64,000 nt of DNA, taken from Tetragonia tetragonoides. Taxonomy: Eukaryota > Streptophyta > Magnoliopsida > Caryophyllales > Aizoaceae. Positions within the stretch are counted from its first letter, which is position 1. Each line of letters starts with the position of its first letter. The notes beneath the pieces were generated by a model. It did no database searches. It was not told the origin of the DNA and saw only the letters and a program-made list of their open reading frames with translations. The DNA is taken from assembly GCA_038025085.1 (NCBI GenBank), contig CM076153.1, positions 6,231,501 to 6,295,500 on the forward strand. Direction: 5' to 3'. Made by a program: the position numbers and the translations under genes. Of this stretch, positions 33,648-51,593 are shown piece after piece.

Positions 33648-33965
33648 AAGTGTCATTTACTCATTTATTAGACTTGTGGTTTCGTGATACCTTTCTATTC
33701 GTAAAACAATTTCCACCACAAATTCAACAACTATCTTTGTTAACCCATTGTTTCCTCTTTTGTACTTTTTTGGTTTGTTCGTCATGGCTGTCTTTGTCAA
33801 TGTGAAAAGATGATCTTGGATTTTCCTCTTCCGATATCGCCCAATTGAATTCGGCTGATTATTGATTTTTGTTCGATTTTTCTTTTATCAAAAAAATATG
33901 TTGGAATTTGTTTTACGAATAAAAATGTATTACGAAACCACAAGTCTAATAAATGAGTAATGACT
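33648..33965. mobile_element. Long inverted-repeat element (foldback or MITE)
   Basis: About 60 bases at 33653-33716 (ACTCATTTATTAGACTTGTG and onward) recur inverted at 33902-33961, with few differences. They flank about 190 bases of unique sequence. The RNA would form a long hairpin. I cannot identify a target duplication or a superfamily. Confidence 0.75.
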
Positions 33966-33990
33966 GGTTAGATTGGAGGTTATCATGGCA

Positions 33991-34256
33991 TTAGGTTCGT
34001 TTGATTCATCTGAAAAAGATTAAACTAAACTAAACTTAATTTTTTTTTAAATTTGATCGTTAACCATCTAAAATTCATTCAAAAATATGTAATATTAGAC
34101 TCATTTTAAAGTATGTTTTGATCAAGATCTTTTTAATAATTATGATCATTGATTTTTTTTCGGAATAAAGAGTTATCTGAGTGATAAAGTTACATATGAA
34201 CTGAACTAGACTTAACTGAATTTAAGTAAAATTAAGTTGAATCAAACAAAGCCTTA
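33991..34256. mobile_element. Tourist-like MITE, copy 3
   Basis: Element 33994-34253 (260 bp), with ends GGTTCGTTTGATTCA and TGAATCAAACAAAGCC and TTA duplications on each side. The most diverged of the three copies. Confidence 0.85.
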
Positions 34257-34444
34257 AAAGATTAGGATTACATGAAAGAGGTATAATATTCGATCCATTA
34301 AAGGAAACTGATTAGATGTCTCTCATACCAAACAAAACCACCCTATAGTAATTTTTTTGGCTTGGTTGACAAATATAGATCAAGCATTTCATCAGATCTA
34401 TCGATGCTTTTATTAGAAATTAAGACCAAGTAATTAAACCAGTT

Positions 34445-34495
34445 GCACTAGCACTAGCACTAGCACTAGCACTAGCACTAGCACTAGCACTAGCA
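34445..34495. repeat. (GCACTA)n hexanucleotide microsatellite
   Basis: About eight perfect copies of GCACTA, roughly 70 bp beyond the stop codon of GST unit H, so probably in its 3' UTR. Confidence 0.95.
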
Positions 34496-34567
34496 CACAA
34501 ACACAAGCAGTAGGATGTAGGAAGAACAGAGAAACAACTTCTGATCTTCTCCAAATTACAGTAAATT

Positions 34568-36256
<1,689 letters not shown>

Positions 36257-36539
36257 TTAGGCTCCGTTTGATTCACGTGGATAAAACTGATCTGAACTGA
36301 ACTGAATTGAACTTAATTGATTTTTTGAACTTGACCGTTAACCATTTAAAATTTGTCCAAACATTGTCAATATTGGACTCATTTGAAAGAATGCTTTGAG
36401 ATCTTTCTGATGACATAATTTTCATCATGAAATTATTTCGGAATAAAAAGTTATATGCGTAATAAAGTTACAAATGAACTGAACTGAACTGGACTGGACT
36501 GAATTTAAGTAAAAATAAGGTGAATCAAACAGAGCCTTA
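36257..36539. mobile_element. Tourist-like MITE, copy 2
   Basis: Element 36260-36536 (277 bp), with ends GGCTCCGTTTGATTCA and TGAATCAAACAGAGCC and TTA target duplications (36257-36259, 36537-36539). Opposite in orientation to copy 1. Confidence 0.9.
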
Positions 36540-37454
36540 TACCGATCCAACTTGTTTACCGTTGTTCAAGACTTGAAATTCAAATGATACCATTTTGACA
36601 CCTGCACTCTAAGGATATGAATTATGATTGTCATATGATCATAGTCAAAAGAAGAATGTATTTTAATCATTTAAGATCCCAGCAAGATTCTATGTTTTTT
36701 GGTTTTTGGCATGGACAAAAGGCGTTCACATATTTTGTGTCAAGTATTTAAGTATTTGGGTAATGCTCCCACTCAAATTTCTCAATTTAATTAATTATTT
36801 TTAATTTTGTTAATTATATAATGCCCCCTAAATGTTTATCCATGATCTGCCACTGTCTGTCAGACTGTCAAGGTCCTGCATCTTGGTTCACCCTTCCTGA
36901 GAGTGACAAGCTCCTAGCCAATCTAGTTCTCTTTTATTTCGGGTATTTTACGAATTAATTCATTTAGGTGCCTTTTTTGAATGTTTGAACTGATGACCTC
37001 ATATATAAGTTGTAGAGTAACTTATTTATCAGTGAGCCAACCACCTTTTACGTGAGGAAATTTTCATGAACATGTATGGTGAAGTTCATCAATGACATAC
37101 CTTAACCTTGAAAGAAACCATAGCCATTTCCACAAAGGCCAATTACCCAAAAAGTCTTGAAACTACAAACCTTCCTTTGTTATATCCATGGGAGCTTCAA
37201 CTATCCACTGCTTCTCCAATTCAATGCGCCACCAACTTTCATGGCAATGATGATGATAAAGAACATCTAACAAAATTTGTACCCAATTCAAGCCTTACAT
37301 ACCACATTCAATTTCAACTTACAGCATTTAGCCATTACATCGATTAAGTCCATTTGATCATTTTATTACTCCAATTAAGGACAAAAAAACATACAATCAC
37401 TGACTCACACAAGAATTAGAAAGAACATAAACGACGTTCTTCTCCGAATGATCT
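36540..37454. other. 3' flank of GST unit I; no recognised gene
   Basis: A 79-codon frame at 37108-37347 (+) has no features I recognise and is probably chance. The rest is AT-rich. Confidence 0.45.
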
Positions 37455-38442
<988 letters not shown>

Positions 38443-38639
38443 CTATCTCCTAGATAATTGGAACAATAAGCATATGCCTAAAAAATAGATTTTTTTGAGT
38501 AACTGAGAAAATGATATTGTGAGCTGAGAGAATTTATAGGAAAAGGATAGAGTATAGCTGTATAGGACCACTCTTGTCTGGTCAGTGGTCACGGGTGAAT
38601 TCGGGTTGGGTTAGCTAGATTTGTGTTTGGGTCCCCTTT

Positions 38640-39125
38640 ATTTTAGATGGCACTGGGCACGAGTAGCACGAGGCACGGCACGATCGAGCACGCTTTTTAC
38701 ACGGCACGGCATGGGCACGGAGGAAGCACGACCACGAATGACTGGGCCTGGGCTGGGCCCGGACAAGGATTTCGAAAAGAAAGCACGATAGGGCATGGTC
38801 AGGCACGGCACGGCATGGGCAAGGAGGAAGCACGACCACGAATGACTGGGCCTGGGCTGGGCCCGGACAAGGATTTAGAAAAGAAAGCACGATAGGGCAT
38901 GGTCAGGCACGGCACGGCATGGCACGACGAAAATTTTAATATTATACTTATTAAAAAAACATGGGCACGACACGCACAACACGCACGGCCCGAGCACGGG
39001 CACGACCTGGGCCTACCTTTTGGAAGAGCAAGCACGGCACGGCACGAAGCACGACAACTATAAGCACGGCACGGCACGACACTGTTACAAAGCACGAAGG
39101 CACGGCACGAACATGACACGAAGCC
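38640..39125. repeat. GGCACG-rich low-complexity region with a 104-bp tandem duplication
   Basis: The stretch is made of GGCACGGCACG-type motifs. Within it a 104-bp unit (GAAGCACGACCACGAATG onward) is repeated from 38719 to 38823 almost without change. It is GC-rich against the AT-rich background. Frames across it (Arg/Ala/Cys-rich) are repeat artefacts. Similar GGCACGG repeats are common in plant genomes and may mark a transposon remnant, but I see no convincing ends. Confidence 0.8.
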
Positions 39126-39487
39126 ATCTTTAGATAAGGGTCACTTCAGTTCCTGTGTTGTCAAGTTCTGGTCAATTTAATTGGATATGCTGAATAGTTA
39201 GGTCAGATCAGTAGATCAGATTGAGTTAATTTCAACTTTTCAAGTACTAATAATCTGCGAGTTTGGGGTGGGTAGCGACAGCGTAGTGACGCACCCCCTA
39301 CTTATTTCTAGGAATTATCCGACTTCAAGTCTAATGCAATATTATAACAGTAATAAGGTAATCCAGATTTTCATATTACCTTCTGATCACAAAATCAGAA
39401 AACTGGTCACCTAAGCCAAGCTGAAGCTGGTAACTTCACTAGTTGTGTAGTACTTATAACATAGCCATAGGGAAATTTCCTAGTTGG

Positions 39488-42364
<2,877 letters not shown>

Positions 42365-45300
42365 CTATTTCTCTTCACTGAATGATCTAATGCGCTCGAT
42401 AAGGCTCCCTTTCAGAGGTCCGGGAATTTGGGATATAAAAGTTTTTTTTGCGTCAGCAATCAACATTTTCCTGTAAATAAAAAACAATACGAATTAGACT
42501 AGTAAGCTCAATGCAGCCCTCTGATACTTACAGAAAACCCATATAAAAGTGAAATGCATTTCCCAGGATAATATAGTTCATCTTCCTCCCTAAACCAGCA
42601 GACTTGATCTGCACATAAAGTCCTCTCAAGTCTCTTACCCACATCCCAGAGCATACAAAAGAAAGAAAGTAGGGGGAAAAAAAGGATAAAACTCCAATCA
42701 AAGTAAAGATACCTCCAAATTATTAAAAATAGTAATCTAAAACCCGTCCCTACCATATATTGGAATCCAGAAAATAAAAAGGTCAAGTCTGTACCAAAAT
42801 CTGCCATGCTAAGAAAACAATCAAATCTATGGGCATGGCAACAATGCGGATCCTGAATCCCTAACCATTGGACATTACACTCCTTCATATAGAGAACTGT
42901 AGAGCACTTGGATACAAATGTGAAGCATTCGTTTTTTTATAGATAACATGGGTATCCGAGCTTTGCCCAACTAATCTCATGGGCCCTAAAGTTCACGACC
43001 ATGAAATCCTCCAGTGGCCCTGAGGAGACTCGAACCTGAGCTAACTGAAAACACAGACAAGACTTCATTCAGTTCGATAAAAGCAAGACTATGTTGTCAA
43101 CCAACTCCATCCCACTGATCCATCGTCAATTAGACATTAGCCTAAATATCGGTATCATTCCATCTCTTAGCTTCACCATTAACAAAAATCGAAACAGTAC
43201 CTTTTTGAAAAAACTTATGTACTTCAACCTAATGTCAAAAGCCCTTTAAATAAGCACATCCAAGAAACCCAACTTTATAACCACTTCATTAGTGCTAAAG
43301 TAGCATTAAATATCTACCTAACTGTAGTCAAACTGTGCATCTGAGCTTAAGCAAAGCACTTTGACCTAAAGCTATGATAATTTACGATTAAACAAAAATT
43401 GGCCAAAAGCCATCCTTAACAGAAGGAACCAGAGTGCTGAAAACAGAATTTAGTCAACATACCATTCCTTTAGATGAAAATCTTGGAAGTGGTACCACCA
43501 ACACCAACACCAAGAAGTATCCTGCCAAGGGCAGGGTCTAAGAAGGTGGAGATATACGCGGCCTCACCGCTATCAAATTATTGAAGTAGCACCCCATGCT
43601 AAAATGAATCTATCAAAGGATTTCCCTTTATCCATGTCAAGGAATTAAACCTCCCTCAGATAAGCCGTCTAGTTTCATTTTTTTTTTTCCAACAACCCCC
43701 TCCCCCTGGGATATCCCACAACCTAACCCCGCACCTCACGACCAAAATTCTATTTATCTTTCAATCAGGCTTTGTACTAATGTAAAAAGAGAGTTGTGGG
43801 CTCCTCTTTCACATTTTTACTAGGACATGCTTCAGCAAGTAAGCTTCAAAGCAAGATCATCAATATGTTTATGTCCTTGACAATTCAATCTGTGCAATCC
43901 AAAATTCCGATCCCATTGCAGCTGAAACCTCAATCTGAGAAACAGATCACTTTTGAGGGACTATTTAACTACCATACTAGCACGTAAGCAGTTTCAACTG
44001 TCTCCAGATAATGCAATGAAAAGGTGCTACTCATACAAATATTAAGCTTACAGAATACCCTAGGTTCTTTTCAGTCACACAAAAGATGAGCCAACCATCT
44101 TTTAACTTAGAGTTAAGACGTCCCTGACGGGATTTTCCCAACTAATGCAAAGAGACACAAGATGAAAAAGAAGAAAAATATAAAAGTTCTATTCTTAATT
44201 TCCAATAGCCATCATAATTAATAGCAAAGTAGCAGCTCCAAGCAATGTGGGTTGTTATGAGTGGGGTGGAGTGGGCAAGTAGTGGTGGCTCATGTTGGGT
44301 CCTTACCCTGACCATTTCCTCGGCTGCTGTCAATATCCGCTGTATCCCCTACCCTGCGCAACTCCTCCCCTTTCTTTGGTTTCCCACATTCACTTTAGGT
44401 GTTTGTATTCTAGTCATGTGGGCTTCAAATCGGTCTTCCTGTGGCAGTGTTTGAATTGGTGGTCACTCAAGCTACGAGGCACTCTTAGCCCCTGTAAGTT
44501 TGGTTCTTCGTTGCCATTGATCATCGACACTGCTTGTTGTAGAATATTCTCTGGGACTCCTATTGTGTTCTCAATACAGTTATGGTTTAGCTGCTCCCAC
44601 AATGCAGGATCCTAATGTACTATCCTCCTTACCTTTTAAACAAATTGTCGAATTTACTATTGAACAGCGCTTTAGCAAACACGTTCTTAAACCAAAATCA
44701 CAATATCAGTATTCAGTATAGAAGCATAACGAACTATTTATTGAAAGTGAATTCTACAGTACTTGATCACTATATATTCTCGGTTTCCTATATATCTATC
44801 CTTACCTCTCTTTTTTTTATATCATAGAGTAATATGTCTCTTATATCCAAACAATGTCTTACATGACTCTTATCTCGGATACATTCACAAGAGTTATTCC
44901 CAAAACAATAACACCACTATCATTATTCATATAAGGTGGGTAAAGATAACTTACTTGGGCTCATTGTTGTCTAAAGTACAAGCATCCATACAAACCCTCT
45001 TTCTTGATCTCATGTATTCATAAACCTTGTCAAACCAACCACATGATTGGAGAACCACCGCAGCCTCTTTCCCAAGACTGCAATTCAAACAAGCACATCA
45101 ATGAATGAGAAAGAAAAAACTGACAGGAGCACATAAAACCCAGAAGTTACGGGTCCCCACCAAATCCCAAGGGATAACAAACTTCACGTAGTACAGGAAT
45201 TCATGAAATACCATGCTAAGATGAAAACCAAACCAATGCCTGGTCATGAAGCATGCATGAGATTGTCAACAGCATAGCCTTAATGCACTAATATTTACTA

Positions 45301-48300
45301 TTAAGGGGTACCAAAACCAGCCTATATTTTCCTATTACAAAGATTTTCTTGTCAAGAATAATATGTTACTTCATAGCTTACATGGCAATACAAAAGAGTT
45401 TACTTTTAGCGTAAGAGCATGATCTGATATATTTAAAGGTTGGTCTAATACAGTTGTTTCCAGGTCTTGTGTACACCAAGAGAATTCCAGAAGTCGAAAT
45501 AGGAATCCTACTTTTGTTAGTTATTCATTTATTTTTCTTTTCCCTTATATTTGGGAGTGAGGGGGTGGGCGAGCAGATGTTATTTTATTTTTTCCCTTAA
45601 CTGTAGATTTTTATGATTTGGAACGGAAGGAGAGGGGGCACTTTGGTTCAGATATATACATTTTCTTAAATTCTTCAACTCTTTCCCGGGATTGAGAATC
45701 TTTGGCAAGCAAAATGCAAGTCTCCCTGTCTTCCAACTTCCTTTTGGAGCCAGAAATATCAACATGCCCGTTGGTCTTGCCATTATTGATGGCACCATTC
45801 TCGAACATCTTCCCTGCAGCCTCTCTGTTTATGCCATTCCCGTTACATATCTCTCCTTTTACAGGATCAGCGACCCCATTCGGAACATGACCATTGCCAT
45901 TTACTGAAAAGCGGCTACTCTCAACAACAGTATGATTTCCATTTCTAGAGTTACCATTGCCATTTTGAAATAAGCATACCTTCTTTCCATTCATCTGCTT
46001 ACTAACAGAATGGCCAACAGTCCCATTGTTTCCTACGGACCCCCCATTCTCAGAATCAGTTTTCCCATTAGCACTGACAGAACCTCTTTTGGCAAGAGAA
46101 TTCTCTAAGCCACTGAACTTATTCTGCAGAGCAGCAGAAGCATCATCAACCCTACTTGTAACTGGAATGCCTTTAACAAGAGAAGGTGCAGCAGATGATT
46201 TCAGGTTCACTGATTTCAAAGGAATAACACTCTTAGGACTTTTAAATGTGTTACTTCCATTATTCTCATGAGATTTCATGCCATTTGAGACAACAGGTGT
46301 AACAGCGGTAACAGGACTTGGGTTTGTACGAGTGAAGAAGAGAATATAAGCTTTCTCTGACAAAACCTCTTGCAATGTTGATAGCGTCACATAAGAATCA
46401 TTGCAGCAATACCATCGACCTATGGCATCCTGCACATATGGAGAAGACATGAGCAAGTGATAAAAGAGCTATTCATCTATTACAAGCAATAGGTAAAACA
46501 ACAGAGGCGGACCTTTATGTAGGCATAATAATGTCCTGACTCAGGAGAAAAACCTGAATGCACAATGGTAGCGAAAAGGCTATACTCAGGGTGTGAATCC
46601 TGCATCAAATACATTTATGTTAAATCGAAGGGGAAATAAATACACACATTATGTTCCTAGATTACACTTCATTGTAATATTTAATTAGCTTTTATATCTT
46701 TTGTACTTCCTTTTTTTATAGATATTATGTGTATCCAAGCTTTGCTCAACTAATCCCAAGGGCCCTGAAGTTAACGACCAGAAACATCTAGTGGCCCTAA
46801 GGGGGCTCGGATTTGGATTTTGTACGACCACTTGTGGCCGCTTAGTTGCGGGTAATAGTTTCCAATTTCTGTCAAAAAAGGCCACCACTACCCAACTCCC
46901 TCCGACCCACTCAACCCAGGGGGAAAGAAATATTATACTTAGTAGTAGAATATCTATACTGAAAAACAAGCATACGAATAGAAGGCAGGATAGCTGCAAA
47001 CCCATGACACATCTCCTTCACACCAGAAACAAAAAGGTGGGACAAGGGACAACAGCTCCTTACAGGAAATTAGATATTTAAATACCTCCAAGTTAAATGC
47101 GAGCCAATGATTCAGGAGCTTAACACCAGAGCCCAGAGCACGGGGCAAAACACTGGTCACCAGTTAAAATAGTGTTGCAATTAAATACCAGGAAAGCAAA
47201 CTAAAATGAATGGTGACCATGTTGACATGGTGGTCCTTGGTCCATGGAAGAGTGGTCCTTAAACCCCATTGAAGTTATGATGTATGAAATAAGTGGACAA
47301 GTCTGAATATATAATGACCATAAAGAGCCTATCAATTTAAGGACCTGATTCTAGTCTCAAACTAAGACAACCAAATTCAACATTCAATTATTCGTCTTCA
47401 GAAGCTTAATCCTTTTGCAGGGATACATAACTCACCAAGAATCGACCAATGAGCAGCAGACAAGAAGACAAATAGTTGAAGTCTTCTGTACAGTGCCGAC
47501 ACCAAAATACAAGTTCTAGCAATATGCATCAGAATTCACACAACATACCCAATGTGACATGCATGTGTGACAAAAAGTAACAATTCCTCCAATTTCTTCT
47601 TAACAGAGGAGTTGGTACACTAAAATAAAGTTGATTTAAGTCACCATGTAGAAGGCAACCCAACTAAGCCAAACTCACCTGGCTTGCTTTGCACATGAAG
47701 CTTGAAAGAAGCAAAAATTCTTCAAATGCAATCGCCCTATCTATCTTCCCGCCAAAAATGCCTTCAAATCTCTGCCGAACCAAGACAAATTTTAACTAAT
47801 TTCCAAAACAACAACAGGTATAGACATCAAAATAAGTATTTCAAGTAACATAGGAGATGAAGAACCAACAGCAATCCACCTTAAGTTGTACGACAAGTAT
47901 GTTCGGGGCCTGAAGAATTGACATTTGTTTCTTTGCTGCCACCAATTTCTTACACCTAACCAAATGAAAGCTTATCAGTCAAACAGATTTGAAAACAGGC
48001 ATGAGGTATGTTAATACAAAGGGAATCAACAAAAGTACTGACCTCTCACATTTGTATTTGTTGTTACCATCTAAAATCTCAGCCTGGAAAAATTTCTTCA
48101 TTGCCTCTTTGACTGAATTACATTGCGCAACTTCAAGAGAAATATCCATGATCTCATCAACCTTATTTGAATCAGTTCCGCAGGAGAGGCACTTGATTTG
48201 ACTCTGCAAAGCACCCCCAAAAATCTCCTTAACAATGGTATTGCCATTACAGCTCTCTCCTCCGCTTCCATTAATGCCCTTTCTACTGCGTTGTTGTTGT

Positions 48301-49520
48301 TGTTGTTGCAATTTCTTTAGCCGGAGGCAGGTGTTATGGCAAGCATCAATGACATAGCGGAGGAACTCATGAGCATCTTCCTGCCTTCCGTACTTGAAGT
48401 GCTCAGCAAATATCCGGAGGCAGTTCAGAATCTTTGCCGGTGTGTCAAGTGAAAAATCAACGCTTAGTGAACGTACAATCCGTTTCTCTAGTATACAAAA
48501 AGGACAATCCCGCTTTCTATCAGGCTCGGAGGCAGAATCACCTGGACACATGACAGCAACACCAAATCATTCATTTCATTCAAGGTAAAAAGTCAATTTA
48601 GTTATGCTACACATTTAAAACTTTTTTTAGATAAGAATGCTACACATTTAAAACTGATAGCATGACTGATGGAGAGTTAGGGGATATGATTCATATTAAA
48701 ATTGTTCTCGAAACCAGCCAATATTATATAACTTGATGAAAACCATTAGAATCTCGCAGCCAAAAAAAAAAACTGACTCAATTCGAAAGAGAAAATTAGT
48801 TGTTCCCCCTCTTATATGACAGGCATTAATATGTATACTGCCAAATTAGCCAAAACCAGGGAGTTAATTATCTGATGAGCCAAAAAAAAAACTTAAGAGG
48901 AGTTAATTATCACTAAGCTGGGTCAAATTCAAGAAACATAAGCTGTTCAAAAACAAATACAGTATAAGAAATCTAAATATCAGTAAGAAATTAGTCTACT
49001 GAAAAGATCAAATCCGCAGTAAAGTCAGTAACTCAGGAACTGCACTGTATAAGAAAGAGGCAAAATTAGGGTAATCCTGTAGAGAAAATTAGAACTCACT
49101 TCAATTCAAGAAACTGAAAACTCTGGCAGAAAATGAGCAATAAGTTGGGTAAAATAGAAAAAGCTAAATTCAAAAACATTACTGTAGCTAAAAGTGTGAT
49201 CCAAAGCACCAAATAGTAGCTGAATTGAATGTTGGAGAACGCAAACCCTAGACAAATTCATCCCGATTGCAGCAGAATTAATTAAAATAATCATAACCAA
49301 AAAAAAAGGACGAAAACCTAATAAATGAGAGAGAGAAAAAAAGCATACAGAAGGAGGTGTGTTGATTCTTGAGGCAGAAATTGGCGAGAGGAGGTGTATA
49401 AGTAAGACACTGAAGAACAGAATTGAGATAACAGGAATTTCCGAGATTCTTCAACCCTAATGGTGGTGCGTTTTTGCGCTTATGAACAAGAAGCCACTTC
49501 ATCTGCAACTGCAAGGCCAT
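42365..49520 (-). CDS. UBP25: Ubiquitin-specific protease, UBP25-like, 8 exons
   Basis: Exons by my reading: 49349-49520, 48043-48541, 47880-47955, 47679-47771, 46513-46599, 45660-46429, 44955-45077, 42365-42470; total 1926 nt, 641 aa, phases consistent. The Cys box [18 protein letters not shown] carries the catalytic cysteine. The His box is [18 protein letters not shown] zinc-ribbon-like pair (CLSCGTDS ... KYKCERCKK) and [10 protein letters not shown] follow family pattern. The enzyme removes ubiquitin from proteins. A Gln run (KKLQQQQQQ) interrupts the catalytic domain, and the C-terminal half has an Asn/Gly-rich stretch. Exons 7 and 8 encode the conserved tail ([24 protein letters not shown]). 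If intron 6 were retained, translation would end at 45611 and lose that tail. Start MALQLQMKW is preferred; an in-frame ATG lies three codons upstream. Confidence 0.93.
42929..43040 (-). repeat. SINE-like repeat, copy in UBP25 intron 7
   Basis: On the minus strand it reads from a GGTTCGAGTCTCC segment, resembling a pol III B box, to a short A-rich tail. It shares about 100 bases with 46711-46810 (TATCC(G/A)AGCTTTGC(C/T)CAACTAAT and GTGGCCCT blocks). Two copies in the same gene and an A tail suggest a SINE, but I cannot see an A box or target duplications. Confidence 0.5.
44411..44605 (-). other. Unassigned ORF-like patch in UBP25 intron 7
   Basis: A 65-codon stop-to-stop stretch reads with protein-like composition ([19 protein letters not shown], then [15 protein letters not shown]). 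It has no start of its own, and I do not recognise a family. It may be a transposon fragment or a skipped exon; conserved UBP25 exons 7 and 8 join in frame without it. Confidence 0.3.
46711..46810 (-). repeat. SINE-like repeat, copy in UBP25 intron 4
   Basis: Related to 42929-43040, with an A-rich end (T run on the plus strand) and the same CAACTAATC and GGGCCCT(G/A)AAGTT blocks. The B-box-like part is more degraded. Confidence 0.5.
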
Positions 49521-50291
49521 GTACGACATCTACCACCATCTAAACTCCACTCTCTCTCCTCCGCCAAACCAGCAGCTCCTCCCTCCCCTCTTTGCTTCCC
49601 CCTCATTGATCTCGCCACCGCTTCTCCGCCGTTTCCGCCACCGTTGCTCCGCCGTATCCCCCACCACTCTCTCTCTCTCTCCTCTCTAAGCGCTCTTTCT
49701 CTCTCCTCTCTCTCTGTCTTCTCTCTAGGTTTCTCCAATGGCGGGGGTTTTGGGGGCTTCCAACAGTCTAGTCGTTCTTCTTCTCTTCGCGAAAGGGGGG
49801 AAAGGGAATAGGGAGGGTTGGGTTGGAGTCGTTAAAAAAGACTCTCTCTCTCTCCTCTCTTCGTATTTTATGATTATGATTTATGAGGAAATTGAATTGA
49901 TTTTGTCGTTGGAAGTAATTTTTGTGTGGTTTTAGGACAAATTAAAATTACCCAAAGTCCCAACTTACCCTAGTTTCTAATTTCATTTCATTAATTGTAC
50001 TGATTGGATTTTTTAATTTTTTTTAATTCTAGGAGTGAAAGATATTACAATGTGAGATGGCGGTATTTGTTGAAATTAGTTTTTCAAAAAAATTATTACA
50101 TTATTGATATATGATTCGTGTGTTCAATACATATTAGGCTTTTCACCCTTTATAAATGACGCTTTCTCGTGTTGGTAATGTATTGTACTCAGGTTTTTAT
50201 GTCTATGCAAACAAAAGTTAACTAAGTATGAACCAACATTCAAAACTAGTCATTACGTCTGACAAATTGTTACCAATGGTGTTAGCAACTA
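49521..50291 (-). promoter_or_regulatory. Upstream region and leader of the UBP25-like gene
   Basis: From 49535 to 49860 the minus strand is rich in GA (CT on plus), including repeats of TCTCTC. Overlapping frames on both strands are compositional. No second gene diverges from here. A TE begins at 50292. Confidence 0.5.
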
Positions 50292-51044
50292 TTATAAGTA
50301 GGGATATTTCACCGTGCGCCCCTCAAGTTTGCCAAAATGCACATAAGATATAACGAACTTTCCAAATGCACCATATACCCCTCAACTTTAGAATTATTGC
50401 CCAATCTAACCAAATGTAATTTATTTTGGTTTCTTTGTTAAAACCTGTTATTTAATTATCTTTTAATTATTATATTTTTCCTAGGTTTCGGGTATTTAGC
50501 GTAAATATAACCAAAATCTAAATTAGCTCATTCAGGTGAATCGGGTTGACTCATAGGTTTCTGGTTTAATCTTATATTGAGTCGGTTCGATTTCACGTAA
50601 TAATATTTTGATATTATTTTGGATGTTGGTCGGGTCACGTATTAGGCGATTTGGATTGGTTTAGTTTGAGACAGGGAAACAATTTTGAAATACTTATTGG
50701 TATTTTGAATTTAGCTAAAGGTCATCAAAAAATTATTTACTATTTGGCTCTGATAAAAAAAAAGGGACAAATGATGTAAGTGTATTGAGTTTTTCATCAA
50801 AGAAAAAAGAAGTATTATGTTTTGAAAAACAAAAATGAGTTATCCAAAAAAAGAAAATGATCTAAAAAATCAAAGCAAATAAAGGTGTGTAGAAAGAAAA
50901 GAGGAAACAAAATAAATTATATTTGGTTAAATTGGACAAGCATTCAAAAGTTGAGGGGTATATGGTGCATTTGAAAAGTTCATTGTATCTCATGTGCATT
51001 TTGGCAAACTTTAGGGACGCACGGTGAAATATCCCTTATAAGTA
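50292..51044. mobile_element. Mutator-like (MULE) non-autonomous element with long inverted ends
   Basis: Element 50301-51035 (735 bp). The ends, GGGATATTTCACCGTGCG and its inverse, extend as inverted repeats for roughly 130 bp with scattered mismatches. Exact 9-bp target copies TTATAAGTA lie at 50292-50300 and 51036-51044. Long inverted ends and a 9-bp duplication are the signature of Mutator-like elements. No transposase frame. Confidence 0.92.
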
Positions 51045-51593
51045 ATATGGTAGCAATCTAACATAACCATTATGATTTGTGGCCTTATAAAATCTACACA
51101 TGATTATTTGGTTCAGCGGATGAAATGATCACTTTAGGTAACTAGAGATGGTAAATAGCAAGAAATTTTTTTCAAAAGTGGTTTCTGTCAACTAATGTTA
51201 AATCGAAAAACTTTTATAAGACAATCTTTTTGTAACTTTTGACTTTGAATTTCTTTATATTATCAACTGAAAATAAGCACTAATTAGAAAAACTTTTTGA
51301 AATCCTACAACATGGTCTTGAAATCTCATCTCTTTCTTTCTTTTTACTTTTTTTTTTCCTTGGTTTTGATCACTAGAAATTATCTCAAGTATGGGCCTCG
51401 AGAAATTGGCAGTAGAAGAATTCAGTGCAGCAGCTAGAAGAACAGACAACAGTGACAATAAAGAATAGTGTTCCATATACAAGAACGGATCCAACACTAA
51501 CTTCATTATAATTTATACATGAAACATGTAGTACATTGAAAAGAATTAATTAGGAAAAAAACACGGTTCCTAAAAAATTGAATCGCCAGTTTT

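Noticed and set aside
42508..42888. 126-codon minus-strand frame in UBP25 intron 7
   Set aside because: It is not conserved with UBP25, lies between exons that join in frame without it, and its composition fits intron sequence.
49482..49811. Plus-strand frame rich in Ser/Leu/Pro diverging from UBP25
   Set aside because: It covers UBP25 exon 1 and its CT-rich leader on the opposite strand; no conserved protein is visible.
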